Assembly: GCA_025358485.1 (NCBI GenBank)
Contig: JANYJJ010000004.1
Coordinates: 1-64,000, forward strand
DNA: 64,000 nucleotides
Source: Burkholderiales bacterium
Lineage (GTDB): Bacteria; Pseudomonadota; Gammaproteobacteria; Burkholderiales; Burkholderiaceae_C
Direction of reading: 5' to 3'
Program-made: the position numbers and the translations under genes
Notes under the pieces: model-generated
What the model was told of the DNA's origin: nothing
Seen by the model: the letters and a program-made list of their open reading frames with translations, nothing else
Database searches by the model: none
Shown: positions 1-10,024 of the stretch, in pieces
Layout: every line of letters begins with the position of its first letter
How positions within the stretch are numbered: position 1 is the stretch's first letter

Positions 1-1593
<1,593 letters not shown>

Positions 1594-1649
1594 TGTCCGT
1601 CTGCCCAGCTGACGCGTCACGAAAGTGAACGTCGGCATGTGCTGATCAA

Positions 1650-1686
1650 AAACCCCGCATGGCGCAAGCTGTGCGGGGTTTTTATT
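1650..1686 (+). terminator. Rho-independent terminator after groEL
   Basis: AACCCCGCA-TGGCGCAAGC-TGTGCGGGGTT followed by TTTATTT. Confidence 0.8.
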
Positions 1687-1847
1687 TGTCGCAAATCAAG
1701 CGGGAAGTCCGCGTTTGTGTGGTCTTCGATTGTTGCGACGACGACGCTGTCGTTCGTCAATTTTTGCCTTCCTGCTCTGACTGCCATTCCTGCTCCGTTT
1801 GCGATCCGGGACGTTTAACCCGCGTTCCGTTCGATCTCTATCCCTTT

Positions 1848-2476
1848 TGACACGCGCGCCGTTCGCCATCGCATCCCGTTCGCCATCCCGTTCGCCATCC
1901 CCACCCCGTTCGCCATCCCCCACCCCGTTCGCCCTGAGGTATCGAAGGGCCTGAGCAGGACTTCGATACCTCAGCCCGATCGGGGAAAGGTTCGGCACGA
2001 TCGGGGAAAGGTTCGGCACGAACGGGACGAGGTTCAGCACGTCGTGGTGTTCGAAATTCGGCCACTCGAATCGCTGTTTAGCTTTGCTGAAACGGGAGGC
2101 CAATCACGCTTGCAACCTCGGGCTGTTTGTAAAAAACACGACGCCTCGTTCAACCTCACAAGCCCGCCCACCATCTCCACCCGGTTCGCCCTGAGGTATC
2201 GAAGGGCCGGAGCAGGACTTCGATACCTCAGCCCGAACAGGCAGGGTTCGGCACGAACGGGAAAGGTTCGGCACGAACGGGGCAGGGTTCGGCACGAACG
2301 GGGAAAGGTTCGGCACGAACCGGGAAGGGTTCGGCGCGAACGGGGGAAAGTTCTGTGCGACAGGCTGCACAAAGCAAGGCCATCCGCATCGGTCTGCGAG
2401 CGTGATCGCGCAGTAGAACAACCGCGCTTGCATCCTCAAGCAAGCTGAAAAATATGCTGCCATCATTTATCTTCAC
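1848..2476. repeat. Composite intergenic repeat element, copy A
   Basis: Two CTGAGGTATCGAAG...CTTCGATACCTCAG inverted repeats (~1934-1974 and ~2192-2232), each followed by tandem ~20-bp GGTTCGGCACGAACGGGGAAA units, plus a 'GTGGTGTTCGAAATTCGGCCACTCGAATCG' block; same order as 7641-8282. Confidence 0.85.
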
Positions 2477-2539
2477 CGCGTAGCGGCAAACGGCCGTCTG
2501 GGCTCGCCCGTAGCTGCTGATCTGGCCAGGCGTTTTGAC

Positions 2540-5500
2540 TCAGGCCAGCAAGGCCTGCAATTCATGAAGCGGCATATCGAACGGCCCGCACCTGACGCGC
2601 AAGACCTGCGCCTGTTGCACCCAAAGCGCCTGAGCCTTGCGATCACCCACCGTCTGGCTGGCCCGCAGTGCCAACGCCGCAGCGTGCAGCTGCAAGCCCG
2701 GCCGCTGCTGCGCTGGTGGGCTGTGGAACAAGGTTTCAAATGCTGTCTTAGCGCTCTGCGGCGGCTGTTGGCGCGCCAGTTCGAGCGACATCAAGGCGCG
2801 GTTGAACGGCGAGGCCACGCGATCGGCCACGGCTTGCAGTTCGGCCACCAGGGCCGGATCGACGCGGCCAAACACACGCTGCCAGCGCAGCCGCAGGGCC
2901 AGGCGCCGGCCATAGAAACGGTCGGCCACGCCGGTGGTGTCAACAGCCAACACCTGCGCCGCCGCTTCGGCCTGGCCGGTGGCAATGAACATCTGCGCCA
3001 GGTGGTTGTGGGCCAGCAAGCACTCGGTGCGGCGGTAGTCGTTGTCATGCCAGGTCATCATTTCGACGACAGCGTTTTCGAGCATGGCGCGGGCTTCGTC
3101 CAGCCGCCCCAGCTCGTACAACACGGCGCCCAAATGAATGTCGATCTTTATAGCGCTGCCACGGTTGCCATACAACCGCTCGCGTTGCGCGCGGGCTTGG
3201 GCCAGCAGCTCGTGCGCTGCGATGTACTCGCCGCGCCAATAGTGCATCACACCCAGGTTGCTCATGGTGGGCAACGCGCCTGGCCAATCGTTGGCGGAGT
3301 TGTAGGCCAGCAGCGCCAAGTGGCCCTCAGCCATGGCGCTTTCCAGTCGGTCGCCAAAAGCGTGAATGCTGCTGCGCGTTTGGCGGTAGCTGGCTTGGTC
3401 GGCCGCGCTGCCTTCGCTCTCGACCCATGGCTCTTGCTTGGCCAAAAGCGCCAGTGCTTCGTCGGCGCGGTTGTTCATGCCCCAATGAAAACCGAGCATG
3501 CGCGCCAGGTACCAAGCCAGCTCTGGCCGGCCGACTGCCGCGGCGCGGGGGATGGCGGCGAGGATGGCTTCTTCTTCGATGGGTTGGGCCAGATTGGTGA
3601 GCCAGCCGTTGTGGTGGTTCAAGGCCGAGAGCCGCTGCGCTTCGGTCTCGGCCAGGGCCTGCAAGCGCTGGATGAACTGCGGCCGCAGGCCTTCGTGCCC
3701 GGTCGATTCGAAAACATTTGCACGGTCTTCGATGGCTGCGAAAAGCTCGTCCCGCGCAGCAGCTTCGCTGGCGAACGGGGTGCGGTCGAAGGCGGCTATG
3801 GCACGGTCTAGCAACGCCGCTTGTTCATTGGCCAACGCGGCTGCGCCGGCGGCACGCGCGGCATCAGCAAAGGCGCGGCCAGCGAAGCGCCACTCGCCGC
3901 AGGCCCCCCAGTGTGTGGCCACCTGGGCCGGGTCGGCCTGGTGCTGCTGCAGGTGCTCGGCCACGAAGCGGTGCATGAACTCGGCCACGGCGGCCGGTAC
4001 GGCGGCCGGTACGGCGGCCAGTGTGACGCTGGCGATCACGTCGTGCACAAACCTGCGGCCGTAGAAGACCTGGCGCAGTTCCAGTTCGCGGAGCGGTTCG
4101 CTCAGTTCAATCGGTGCGCAAGCCAAGGCGGCTGCGGCCAGCTGCACGCTGTAGCCGCTGCCGGCGATGGCTGCCATTTGTGCCAAGTGCCGCGCGCGAG
4201 GTGACAGCAGATCGATACGCCGCTCTATCACCGCCTGGATACTGGACGGCAACGGCAGCAAGGCTTGTGCGCCGGGGATGTGGTCAGCCACGTTGGGCAC
4301 CGTGGACAGCAACAGCTTCACCGATTCCAACAAAAACGCGGGGTTGCCGCCGACCTGGTTCCAGATGAATGTGGCCCAGGCATCTGCTCGCAGTCCCGGC
4401 ACTTGCAGACAGGCCAGCAGCGCGTGCGCGTCCGCTGCCGAAAGCGGGTTCAAGTCGACCTGACGCCAAATGTGTGCGCTTTGCAGCGACGACATCAACG
4501 CTGTGGTGTCCGCATTGGCCTCTTCGGGACGACGTGCAAAAACAAAGCGCAACGCCTGCCGGGTCGGCGGCACGCGGTGCGCGGAGGCGCTGGTGGCGGG
4601 TACGGCAGGCGGATGTTGCGGCTCGGCCAACACGCGCAGGGCGGCCAGGCTGGCGCTGTCGGCAAACTGCAGGTCGTCCAGCACAAAGGCCACCGCGCCG
4701 CGCTCTGTGCAGTCGACCAGCAGCCGGGCCAGCGCCATCAAGGCTTGGCTGCGTTCGTACTCGGTGCGCACCGGCTCTACCCTCAAACCGGCCAAGCTGG
4801 CAAGGCGCGGCAGCACCCGTGCTGCCTGAGCAGCGTGCGCGCTTTGCAAAGGTGGCTTGAAGCGGTCGATGGCGGCGAGCAGCAAGCGGCTGAGTGAGGC
4901 GTACGGCAAAACCGCGTCTCCGGGCCGCGCGCTGGCCAGCGCCACGGGGCCCAGTGTGGCGGCCCAATCGGAGAGCAAACGGCTTTTGCCGACGCCTGCT
5001 TCGCCCGCCACACAGATCACCTGGCCTTCGTAAAAGGCTTGATGCATGGTGCTCAAAGCCATTTCCCGGCCCACCAGCTGCGGCGGCCGCAGCACGCTGG
5101 CGGGCAGTTCCTGAGGAGTTATCGACGCGGTTGCCCAGGCTGCTTGAATGTCTTGCGCAGTGCGTGCCGCAGCCAGAATGGTGTCGCCAAGCAGCCGCGT
5201 GGCGGCCGATGGCTGCACACCGTAAACCTGCCGCAACATGTCGCGGCAGCGATCCCAAGCGCCCAATGCGGCAGCATGGTCGCCGCGCAGGTAGTAAATC
5301 TGCATCAGAACCCGAAATGCCTCCTCGCTTTCGCGGTCGACGTGCAGCAACTGTTCGGCGGCAAACAGCGCATCGTCCAGTCGCTGGTCTGGGCCGGCGG
5401 CCGCGGCTTCGCGCACCTCGGCCAGCCATTCGCGCTTGCGCCGTTCGCGCTCAGTCTCCCGCCGCGCGTCCAGCCAAGCGGCGAAGCCCTCGCAGTCGTC

Positions 5501-5944
5501 GAACTCCAAGCCTTGCAGCAGCGGGGCCGATGGCGGATCTGGCGGGTCTACCGCCACACCTGTGGCAAGGCTGAGGACAGTGCCGTTGTCGGCCACCACA
5601 TCGCCGGCGTCCTGGCGCAGTTTGAGCAGCCTTTGCCGCAGGTTGCCGCGCGCCCGTTCTTCGCTGACCTCGGGCCACAACAGCCCCGCCAGGCGTGACC
5701 TCGGCGTGGGGCCTTCCAGCCACAACCAAGCCAACATTGCGGCATGTTTGCGCTCCAGCGGCCTGGGGGCGTTGTTGCTGCTGTGCCAAGTGGCGCTCTG
5801 GTGAACGCTCAAATGGATGTTTGGAGTCGAAACGCCGCCAGCGTTGTCGCCAGGCGCGCTTTCCATGCTGCTTTCGACCTTATCGACTTCGGTCGTTGCT
5901 GACAGAGGTGGTGGCTTTTGCTTCATAGGCCGCATTTCGATCAC
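2540..5944 (-). CDS. BTAD/AAA-ATPase (SARP-like) transcriptional regulator with large TPR-type C-terminus
   Basis: 1134 aa; BTAD-like N-terminus (RARGNLRQRLLKLRQDAGD...DRCRDMLRQVYGVQPSAATRLL), then Walker A GEAGVGKS in an ATPase domain, then helical repeats. Start may be 5926. Confidence 0.8.
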   Translation of the reverse strand: MIEMRPMKQKPPPLSATTEVDKVESSMESAPGDNAGGVSTPNIHLSVHQSATWHSSNNAPRPLERKHAAMLAWLWLEGPTPRSRLAGLLWPEVSEERARGNLRQRLLKLRQDAGDVVADNGTVLSLATGVAVDPPDPPSAPLLQGLEFDDCEGFAAWLDARRETERERRKREWLAEVREAAAAGPDQRLDDALFAAEQLLHVDRESEEAFRVLMQIYYLRGDHAAALGAWDRCRDMLRQVYGVQPSAATRLLGDTILAAARTAQDIQAAWATASITPQELPASVLRPPQLVGREMALSTMHQAFYEGQVICVAGEAGVGKSRLLSDWAATLGPVALASARPGDAVLPYASLSRLLLAAIDRFKPPLQSAHAAQAARVLPRLASLAGLRVEPVRTEYERSQALMALARLLVDCTERGAVAFVLDDLQFADSASLAALRVLAEPQHPPAVPATSASAHRVPPTRQALRFVFARRPEEANADTTALMSSLQSAHIWRQVDLNPLSAADAHALLACLQVPGLRADAWATFIWNQVGGNPAFLLESVKLLLSTVPNVADHIPGAQALLPLPSSIQAVIERRIDLLSPRARHLAQMAAIAGSGYSVQLAAAALACAPIELSEPLRELELRQVFYGRRFVHDVIASVTLAAVPAAVPAAVAEFMHRFVAEHLQQHQADPAQVATHWGACGEWRFAGRAFADAARAAGAAALANEQAALLDRAIAAFDRTPFASEAAARDELFAAIEDRANVFESTGHEGLRPQFIQRLQALAETEAQRLSALNHHNGWLTNLAQPIEEEAILAAIPRAAAVGRPELAWYLARMLGFHWGMNNRADEALALLAKQEPWVESEGSAADQASYRQTRSSIHAFGDRLESAMAEGHLALLAYNSANDWPGALPTMSNLGVMHYWRGEYIAAHELLAQARAQRERLYGNRGSAIKIDIHLGAVLYELGRLDEARAMLENAVVEMMTWHDNDYRRTECLLAHNHLAQMFIATGQAEAAAQVLAVDTTGVADRFYGRRLALRLRWQRVFGRVDPALVAELQAVADRVASPFNRALMSLELARQQPPQSAKTAFETLFHSPPAQQRPGLQLHAAALALRASQTVGDRKAQALWVQQAQVLRVRCGPFDMPLHELQALLA

Positions 5945-6048
5945 AGCATGTCAGCGTTTGCGCAGACCCGCCAAGCCTTGACTTGCAGGCCTTGTACTGC
6001 TGCTGACGCTCCAGTGACGCCATCGGCTGGACTATAGCGGCTGCCCCC

Positions 6049-6309
6049 ATGCACAAGCCAACTTCTCCTCGGCCCGCGCGCACAACGCCGTCCGCGCCGT
6101 CCGCGCCAACCGAACCAACCATTCCACCCGGTGCGGCATCTTCAACCGTGCGCGGCCCACAGGTGCTGATCTACAGCCCCGACGGCGCCTTGGGCGGCAC
6201 CTTCACCTGCACCTTGTGCCATTGCCAAGCTTGGCAGCCGGACTTGCTGCAACACCTGCCGAGTTGCCCGTTTATGAATGCGTTTGCGGGAGAGTCGGCG
6301 CGCCGATGA
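6049..6309 (+). CDS. Small hypothetical protein with Cys/His cluster
   Basis: 86 aa; FTCTLCHCQAW...LLQHLPSCPF resembles a small zinc-binding motif; no homology recognised; coding status uncertain. Confidence 0.3.
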   Translation: MHKPTSPRPARTTPSAPSAPTEPTIPPGAASSTVRGPQVLIYSPDGALGGTFTCTLCHCQAWQPDLLQHLPSCPFMNAFAGESARR

Positions 6310-6400
6310 CGGTGCAGTGACGGCAGGCCGATGAACATCGCAACCAGTTTGACGTCGCACCACCCACGGGCTAACAGCCCGTCCACCCAGGAGTAAACCC

Positions 6401-7411
6401 ATGAGTCCCTTACACAAAACAGTCAACACCATTGCTGCCTTGGCCACCGGCCTGCTTTCAACGGCAGTCATGGCGGACAACACCAACGGCTATGGCGTGG
6501 GCACAGCGGCGCGAGCACGCAACGCCTACGATGCAGCCGCGTTCCAGTCGGCCTACCGAATGGGCCAAGACTCGTCCACCAACTACACCTCCTATGGCGA
6601 CCGGCCCTCGGAGCTCTACAACGGCGGCTGCCAGGCGGATCCGCCCTACGCGTACTGCACCGGTGGCGCCAGCGGCACCGGGGGCACCAACTTCAACCTG
6701 ACCGCAAGCAACAGCTCAGCCGGCCGCTCCCAAGGCCTTGACGGCTACCCGATATCGACCGGCACCTCGTCGGCCAGCGCCAACCTGGCCACGGGCCAAC
6801 TGGGGGCTAGCGCTGTCGGCGACCGGTGGACCGACTACCGGTTGGCTCCTACCTGGAACGGTGGCCAAGCCTCAGCCCGAATGAATGACACGCTGAACTT
6901 CGCTGTGACTGGCGCGGGCGCTGCGTCAGTAACAAACATTGGTGTGAGTTACATCGTCAACGGGTCGTTGGGCATCTCGGATTTACGAAGCAACGGTGAG
7001 GTGAGAAGCGACCTGAGTTTCGGCACGGCGTCGGCCAGCTTCGCCGCGCGAATCGGGAGCGGTTCGGCCGGCGTCACCGAAAATCATCGTGACGGCGGCT
7101 GGCTCAGCTCGGGCTGGACCATCAACCCAGCCGGCAGTTTCCAGTTCACCGGTGTCTATGCGCTGACCGGCGCGAACAGCGTGTTGAGCTTCAACCAGGG
7201 CTTGTTTGCAAATGCAGACGGCGGCGTTTCGGCGAACTACGGTTCAACATCGCACTTTCTGCTGACCTTGCCGACAAACGTCAGCTACACGTCTGCGTCA
7301 GGCACTTTCCTCTCGGCCACGACCTTGCCCGTGCCCGAACCCAGCACCTACGCGCTGATGTTGGCAGGCCTGGGTGCTTTGACACTGGTGGCCAAGGCGC
7401 GCAAGCGCTGA
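6401..7411 (+). CDS. PEP-CTERM sorting domain-containing exported protein
   Basis: N-terminal signal peptide; C-terminal VPEPSTYALMLAGLGALTLVAKARKR is a canonical PEP-CTERM signal. Confidence 0.9.
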   Translation: MSPLHKTVNTIAALATGLLSTAVMADNTNGYGVGTAARARNAYDAAAFQSAYRMGQDSSTNYTSYGDRPSELYNGGCQADPPYAYCTGGASGTGGTNFNLTASNSSAGRSQGLDGYPISTGTSSASANLATGQLGASAVGDRWTDYRLAPTWNGGQASARMNDTLNFAVTGAGAASVTNIGVSYIVNGSLGISDLRSNGEVRSDLSFGTASASFAARIGSGSAGVTENHRDGGWLSSGWTINPAGSFQFTGVYALTGANSVLSFNQGLFANADGGVSANYGSTSHFLLTLPTNVSYTSASGTFLSATTLPVPEPSTYALMLAGLGALTLVAKARKR

Positions 7412-7433
7412 AACGACGCGTTGTGGGACGCAC

Positions 7434-7456
7434 AGGCGGCGAAGACGCCGCCTTTG
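7434..7456 (+). terminator. Possible terminator after PEP-CTERM gene
   Basis: GGCGGCG-AAGA-CGCCGCC hairpin followed by TTT only. Confidence 0.4.
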
Positions 7457-7640
7457 ACCTCCTTGTCGGACGGCGCGCGCAGCGCCAGTCCGGCCTCATG
7501 GCAAGGCCCATTGATGGGTTTAGGTTGGCATGTCGGATTCCAAACACGACCGCAAATTACCCGCCACCGCTCACCACATCAAGCGGGCGCGCGGCGCAGG
7601 GCGGGCTGAGCGTTTGCGTGACCTGAGCTACTTCGTTGCG

Positions 7641-8282
7641 TTTGACATCCATGCCGTTCGCCACCGCATCCCATTCGCCCTGAGGTGTCGAAGGGCCAGA
7701 GCAGGACTTCGATACCTCAGCCCGAACGGGGCGAGGTTCGGCGCGACCAGGGCGAGGTTCGGCGCGAACAGCAAAGGCTTTCCCCGACCGGGGCAAAGTT
7801 TTGCCCAACCGGCGCGAGGTTCTGCCCGACCAGCGCAAGGTTCAGTGCCAACGGCGAAAGCTTCAGCACGATGTGGTGTTCGAAATACGGCCACTCGAAT
7901 CGCGGTTTAGCTTTGCTGAATCGGGAGGTCAATCACGGTTGCAACCTCATGCTGTTTGGAAAAAAACGATGCCTCGTTCAACTTCACAACCCTGCCCAAC
8001 ATCCCCACCCCGTTCGCCCTGAGGTATCGAAGGGCCGGAGCAGGACTTCGACACCTCAGCCCGAACGGGTGGGGTTCGGCATGAACGGGTAGAGCTCTGC
8101 CCGAACCGGCAAGGCTCGGCCCGACCGGGGCGAAGTTCAGCACAAACAGGGAAAATTTCAGCACGACGTGGCGCGCGAATTACAGCCACTCGAATCGCTC
8201 TTCCGCGTAGCTGAAGCAGACGGCCAATCACGCTTGCGTACGCAATCAATCTGAAAAAATCCCGCCGCCGTCTGCTTTCACC
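7641..8282. repeat. Composite intergenic repeat element, copy B
   Basis: Same module order as copy A; 'CACGATGTGGTGTTCGAAATACGGCCACTCGAATCGCGGTTTAGCTTTGCTGAATCGGGAGGTCAATCACGGTTGCAACCTC' (7867-) aligns with 2038-; degenerate third block at 8162. Confidence 0.85.
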
Positions 8283-8342
8283 GAAAGCTTGGCGCAGCGT
8301 CTGGTGCCACCCTCAGCGCGCACGCGCCGACCTCATCCAATT

Positions 8343-8438
8343 CAGTTGCCAGAGATTGCCATCAACGCGTTCTGGCACACCAAGTTGCATCGTTCACCCT
8401 CGCAAAAATGGTTGCGCGGTGTGGTTCGAGCTGCCTGA
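8343..8438 (+). pseudogene. Possible remnant of a LysR-family regulator C-terminus
   Basis: Translates as QLPEIAINAFWHTKLHRSPSQKWLRGVVRAA*, resembling the LysR C-terminal 'WHxRxxxDPAHRWLR' end; no intact upstream ORF. Confidence 0.4.
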
Positions 8439-8603
8439 TGAGGACAACCTGGTGGCCGCTTCGTCAGCAACAAAGCACACACCAAGCTGCGTCAGGTCAA
8501 GCCAGATGCCGCGCATCGCATCGTTGGCGATGCATGGCGATCTTGACGAAGCGCGCTTGATTTGCGGTCACGCGCGAACTTCAAAATCACGCTCAAAATC
8601 GGC

Positions 8604-9215
8604 TCAAAAGGTGAACCGCGCCCCGAGCGTGAAGGCATCGGCTGACACCTTGTTCGACAGCTTGCCGTAGGCCTCGTAATCGGCGGTCAAGGCCAGGCTG
8701 CGGTTCAGGCGGTATTCGCCGCCGAAGCCGCCCATCAGGTAGCGCCTGCTGCCGATAAGGTTGTCGGAGGTGGCCAACAGATTGGTGCCAGTGGCTTTGC
8801 CGAACGACACGCCGAGCTTGCCGATCAGAGCGAATGATTCGCTGACGCGATAGCGCGCCGTGCCCGCCACGTACAGGCTGCGGCCCGACACGGTTTGTTT
8901 GACGCCAACGCCGCTGCTGGTGAAGGTGTCGTTCAAGCTGCCCAAGCGCGTGTAGCCGGCTTGCACGCCAAAGTGGTCGGTGATCTGGTAGCCGCCGTAA
9001 ATTTTGAAAGCGCGGCTTTGCTCGTCAGCAGGGCCTTTGGTGGCGACCACATCGCGCGTGCCGAAAGCGCTGCCGCCCACACCGACGCCGACGTAGAACG
9101 GCCCCGCAGCTTCATCGGTAGTGGCTGCTTGGGCGCTGCTGGTGGTGGTGGTGGCGAGGACCATCAATGCGGTGAGCGCGGCGGCGGTTTGAAGGCGCGT
9201 TTTGAAACGGATCAT
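8604..9215 (-). CDS. Outer-membrane beta-barrel (OmpA-like/porin-family) protein
   Basis: Signal peptide MIRFKTRLQTAAALTALMVLATTTTSSAQA; FYVGVGVGGSAF...; ends in aromatic (LGARFTF). Start chosen at 9215 within the longer ORF. Confidence 0.85.
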   Translation of the reverse strand: MIRFKTRLQTAAALTALMVLATTTTSSAQAATTDEAAGPFYVGVGVGGSAFGTRDVVATKGPADEQSRAFKIYGGYQITDHFGVQAGYTRLGSLNDTFTSSGVGVKQTVSGRSLYVAGTARYRVSESFALIGKLGVSFGKATGTNLLATSDNLIGSRRYLMGGFGGEYRLNRSLALTADYEAYGKLSNKVSADAFTLGARFTF

Positions 9216-9340
9216 TTGAAATTCCTGATGGGTGGATGAGCTGCGCACTGTCACCAAGCCACCTGAACGCAAACCAAAGCGTTCCTGAAGAAATCGTGAA
9301 TTCACCCTTTCTTCAGATGCATGCGTTCCAATCAGCGCCC

Positions 9341-10024
9341 ATGAACATCCTGCTGGTGGAAGACGATTTGGAGCTGGGCAACGGCGTGCGCATTGCGCTG
9401 GCTGACCAAGGTTTCAACGTGGTGTGGGTGCGGCGCTTGACCGAGGCGGAGCACGCGCTTGAAGTGAACCTGACGGATTTGGTGCTGCTCGATTTGGGCT
9501 TGCCCGACGGCGACGGTTTGACGCTTTTGAAAAAGCTGCGCGGCGAATTGAACACGCTGCCGGTGTTGATCCTCACGGCGCGCGACGCACTGCACGACCG
9601 CCTGACTGGGCTTGACTTCGGTGCCGACGACTACTTGGTGAAACCCTTCGCGCTGGCCGAATTGCTGTCACGCATACGGGCGTTGGCGCGCCGCAGTTTT
9701 GGATTTGAGGGCGAAGCCATCACGCTGCGCGGCTTGGTGTTGGTGGAGGCCACGCAGCGCGCCACGGTGGACGGTGCGGCGGTGGAGTTGTCGCGCAGCG
9801 AATTTTTGTTGCTCAGCACCTTGCTCAAACGCGCCGACCGCGTGGTGACACGGCGCACCTTGGAAGAACAAGTGCTGCCGGGCGGCTTGAACAACGAAAG
9901 CAATGTGCTGGACGTGCACATCTCCAATTTGCGCAAAAAAATTGGCGACGGCTACGTGCGCACCGTGCGCGGCGTGGGCTATGTGATTGATCGACAGGTC
10001 TCAGTTGCTGGAGCCAAGCTTTGA
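9341..10024 (+). CDS. OmpR/PhoB-type response regulator
   Basis: MNILLVEDDLELGNGV...LVLLDLGLPDGDG...FGADDYLVKPF; C-terminal winged helix VRTVRGVGYVID. Confidence 0.93.
   Translation: MNILLVEDDLELGNGVRIALADQGFNVVWVRRLTEAEHALEVNLTDLVLLDLGLPDGDGLTLLKKLRGELNTLPVLILTARDALHDRLTGLDFGADDYLVKPFALAELLSRIRALARRSFGFEGEAITLRGLVLVEATQRATVDGAAVELSRSEFLLLSTLLKRADRVVTRRTLEEQVLPGGLNNESNVLDVHISNLRKKIGDGYVRTVRGVGYVIDRQVSVAGAKL

Noticed and set aside
1920-2360. Regular short repeats considered as a CRISPR array
   Set aside because: Units are directly adjacent with 2-5 bp variable spacers, no 25-40 bp unique spacers, and no cas genes nearby.
1696-2476. Several ORFs rich in 'FVPNLSPFVPNPAPFVPNLSRSCRTLPVRAEVSKSCSGPS' or 'RYLSPNRQGSARTGKVRHERG' on both strands
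   Set aside because: They are translations of the tandem/hairpin intergenic repeats, overlap in multiple frames, lack homology and should not be annotated as genes.
2564-3811. 415-aa plus-strand ORF antisense to the BTAD/AAA regulator
   Set aside because: Shadow ORF from GC-rich codon bias; the minus-strand frame has clear domain motifs (BTAD, Walker A).
7530-8249. ORFs in repeat copy B (e.g. 7685-8092, 7947-8249)
   Set aside because: Same reason: repeat-derived open frames at high GC, with no start context or recognisable domain.
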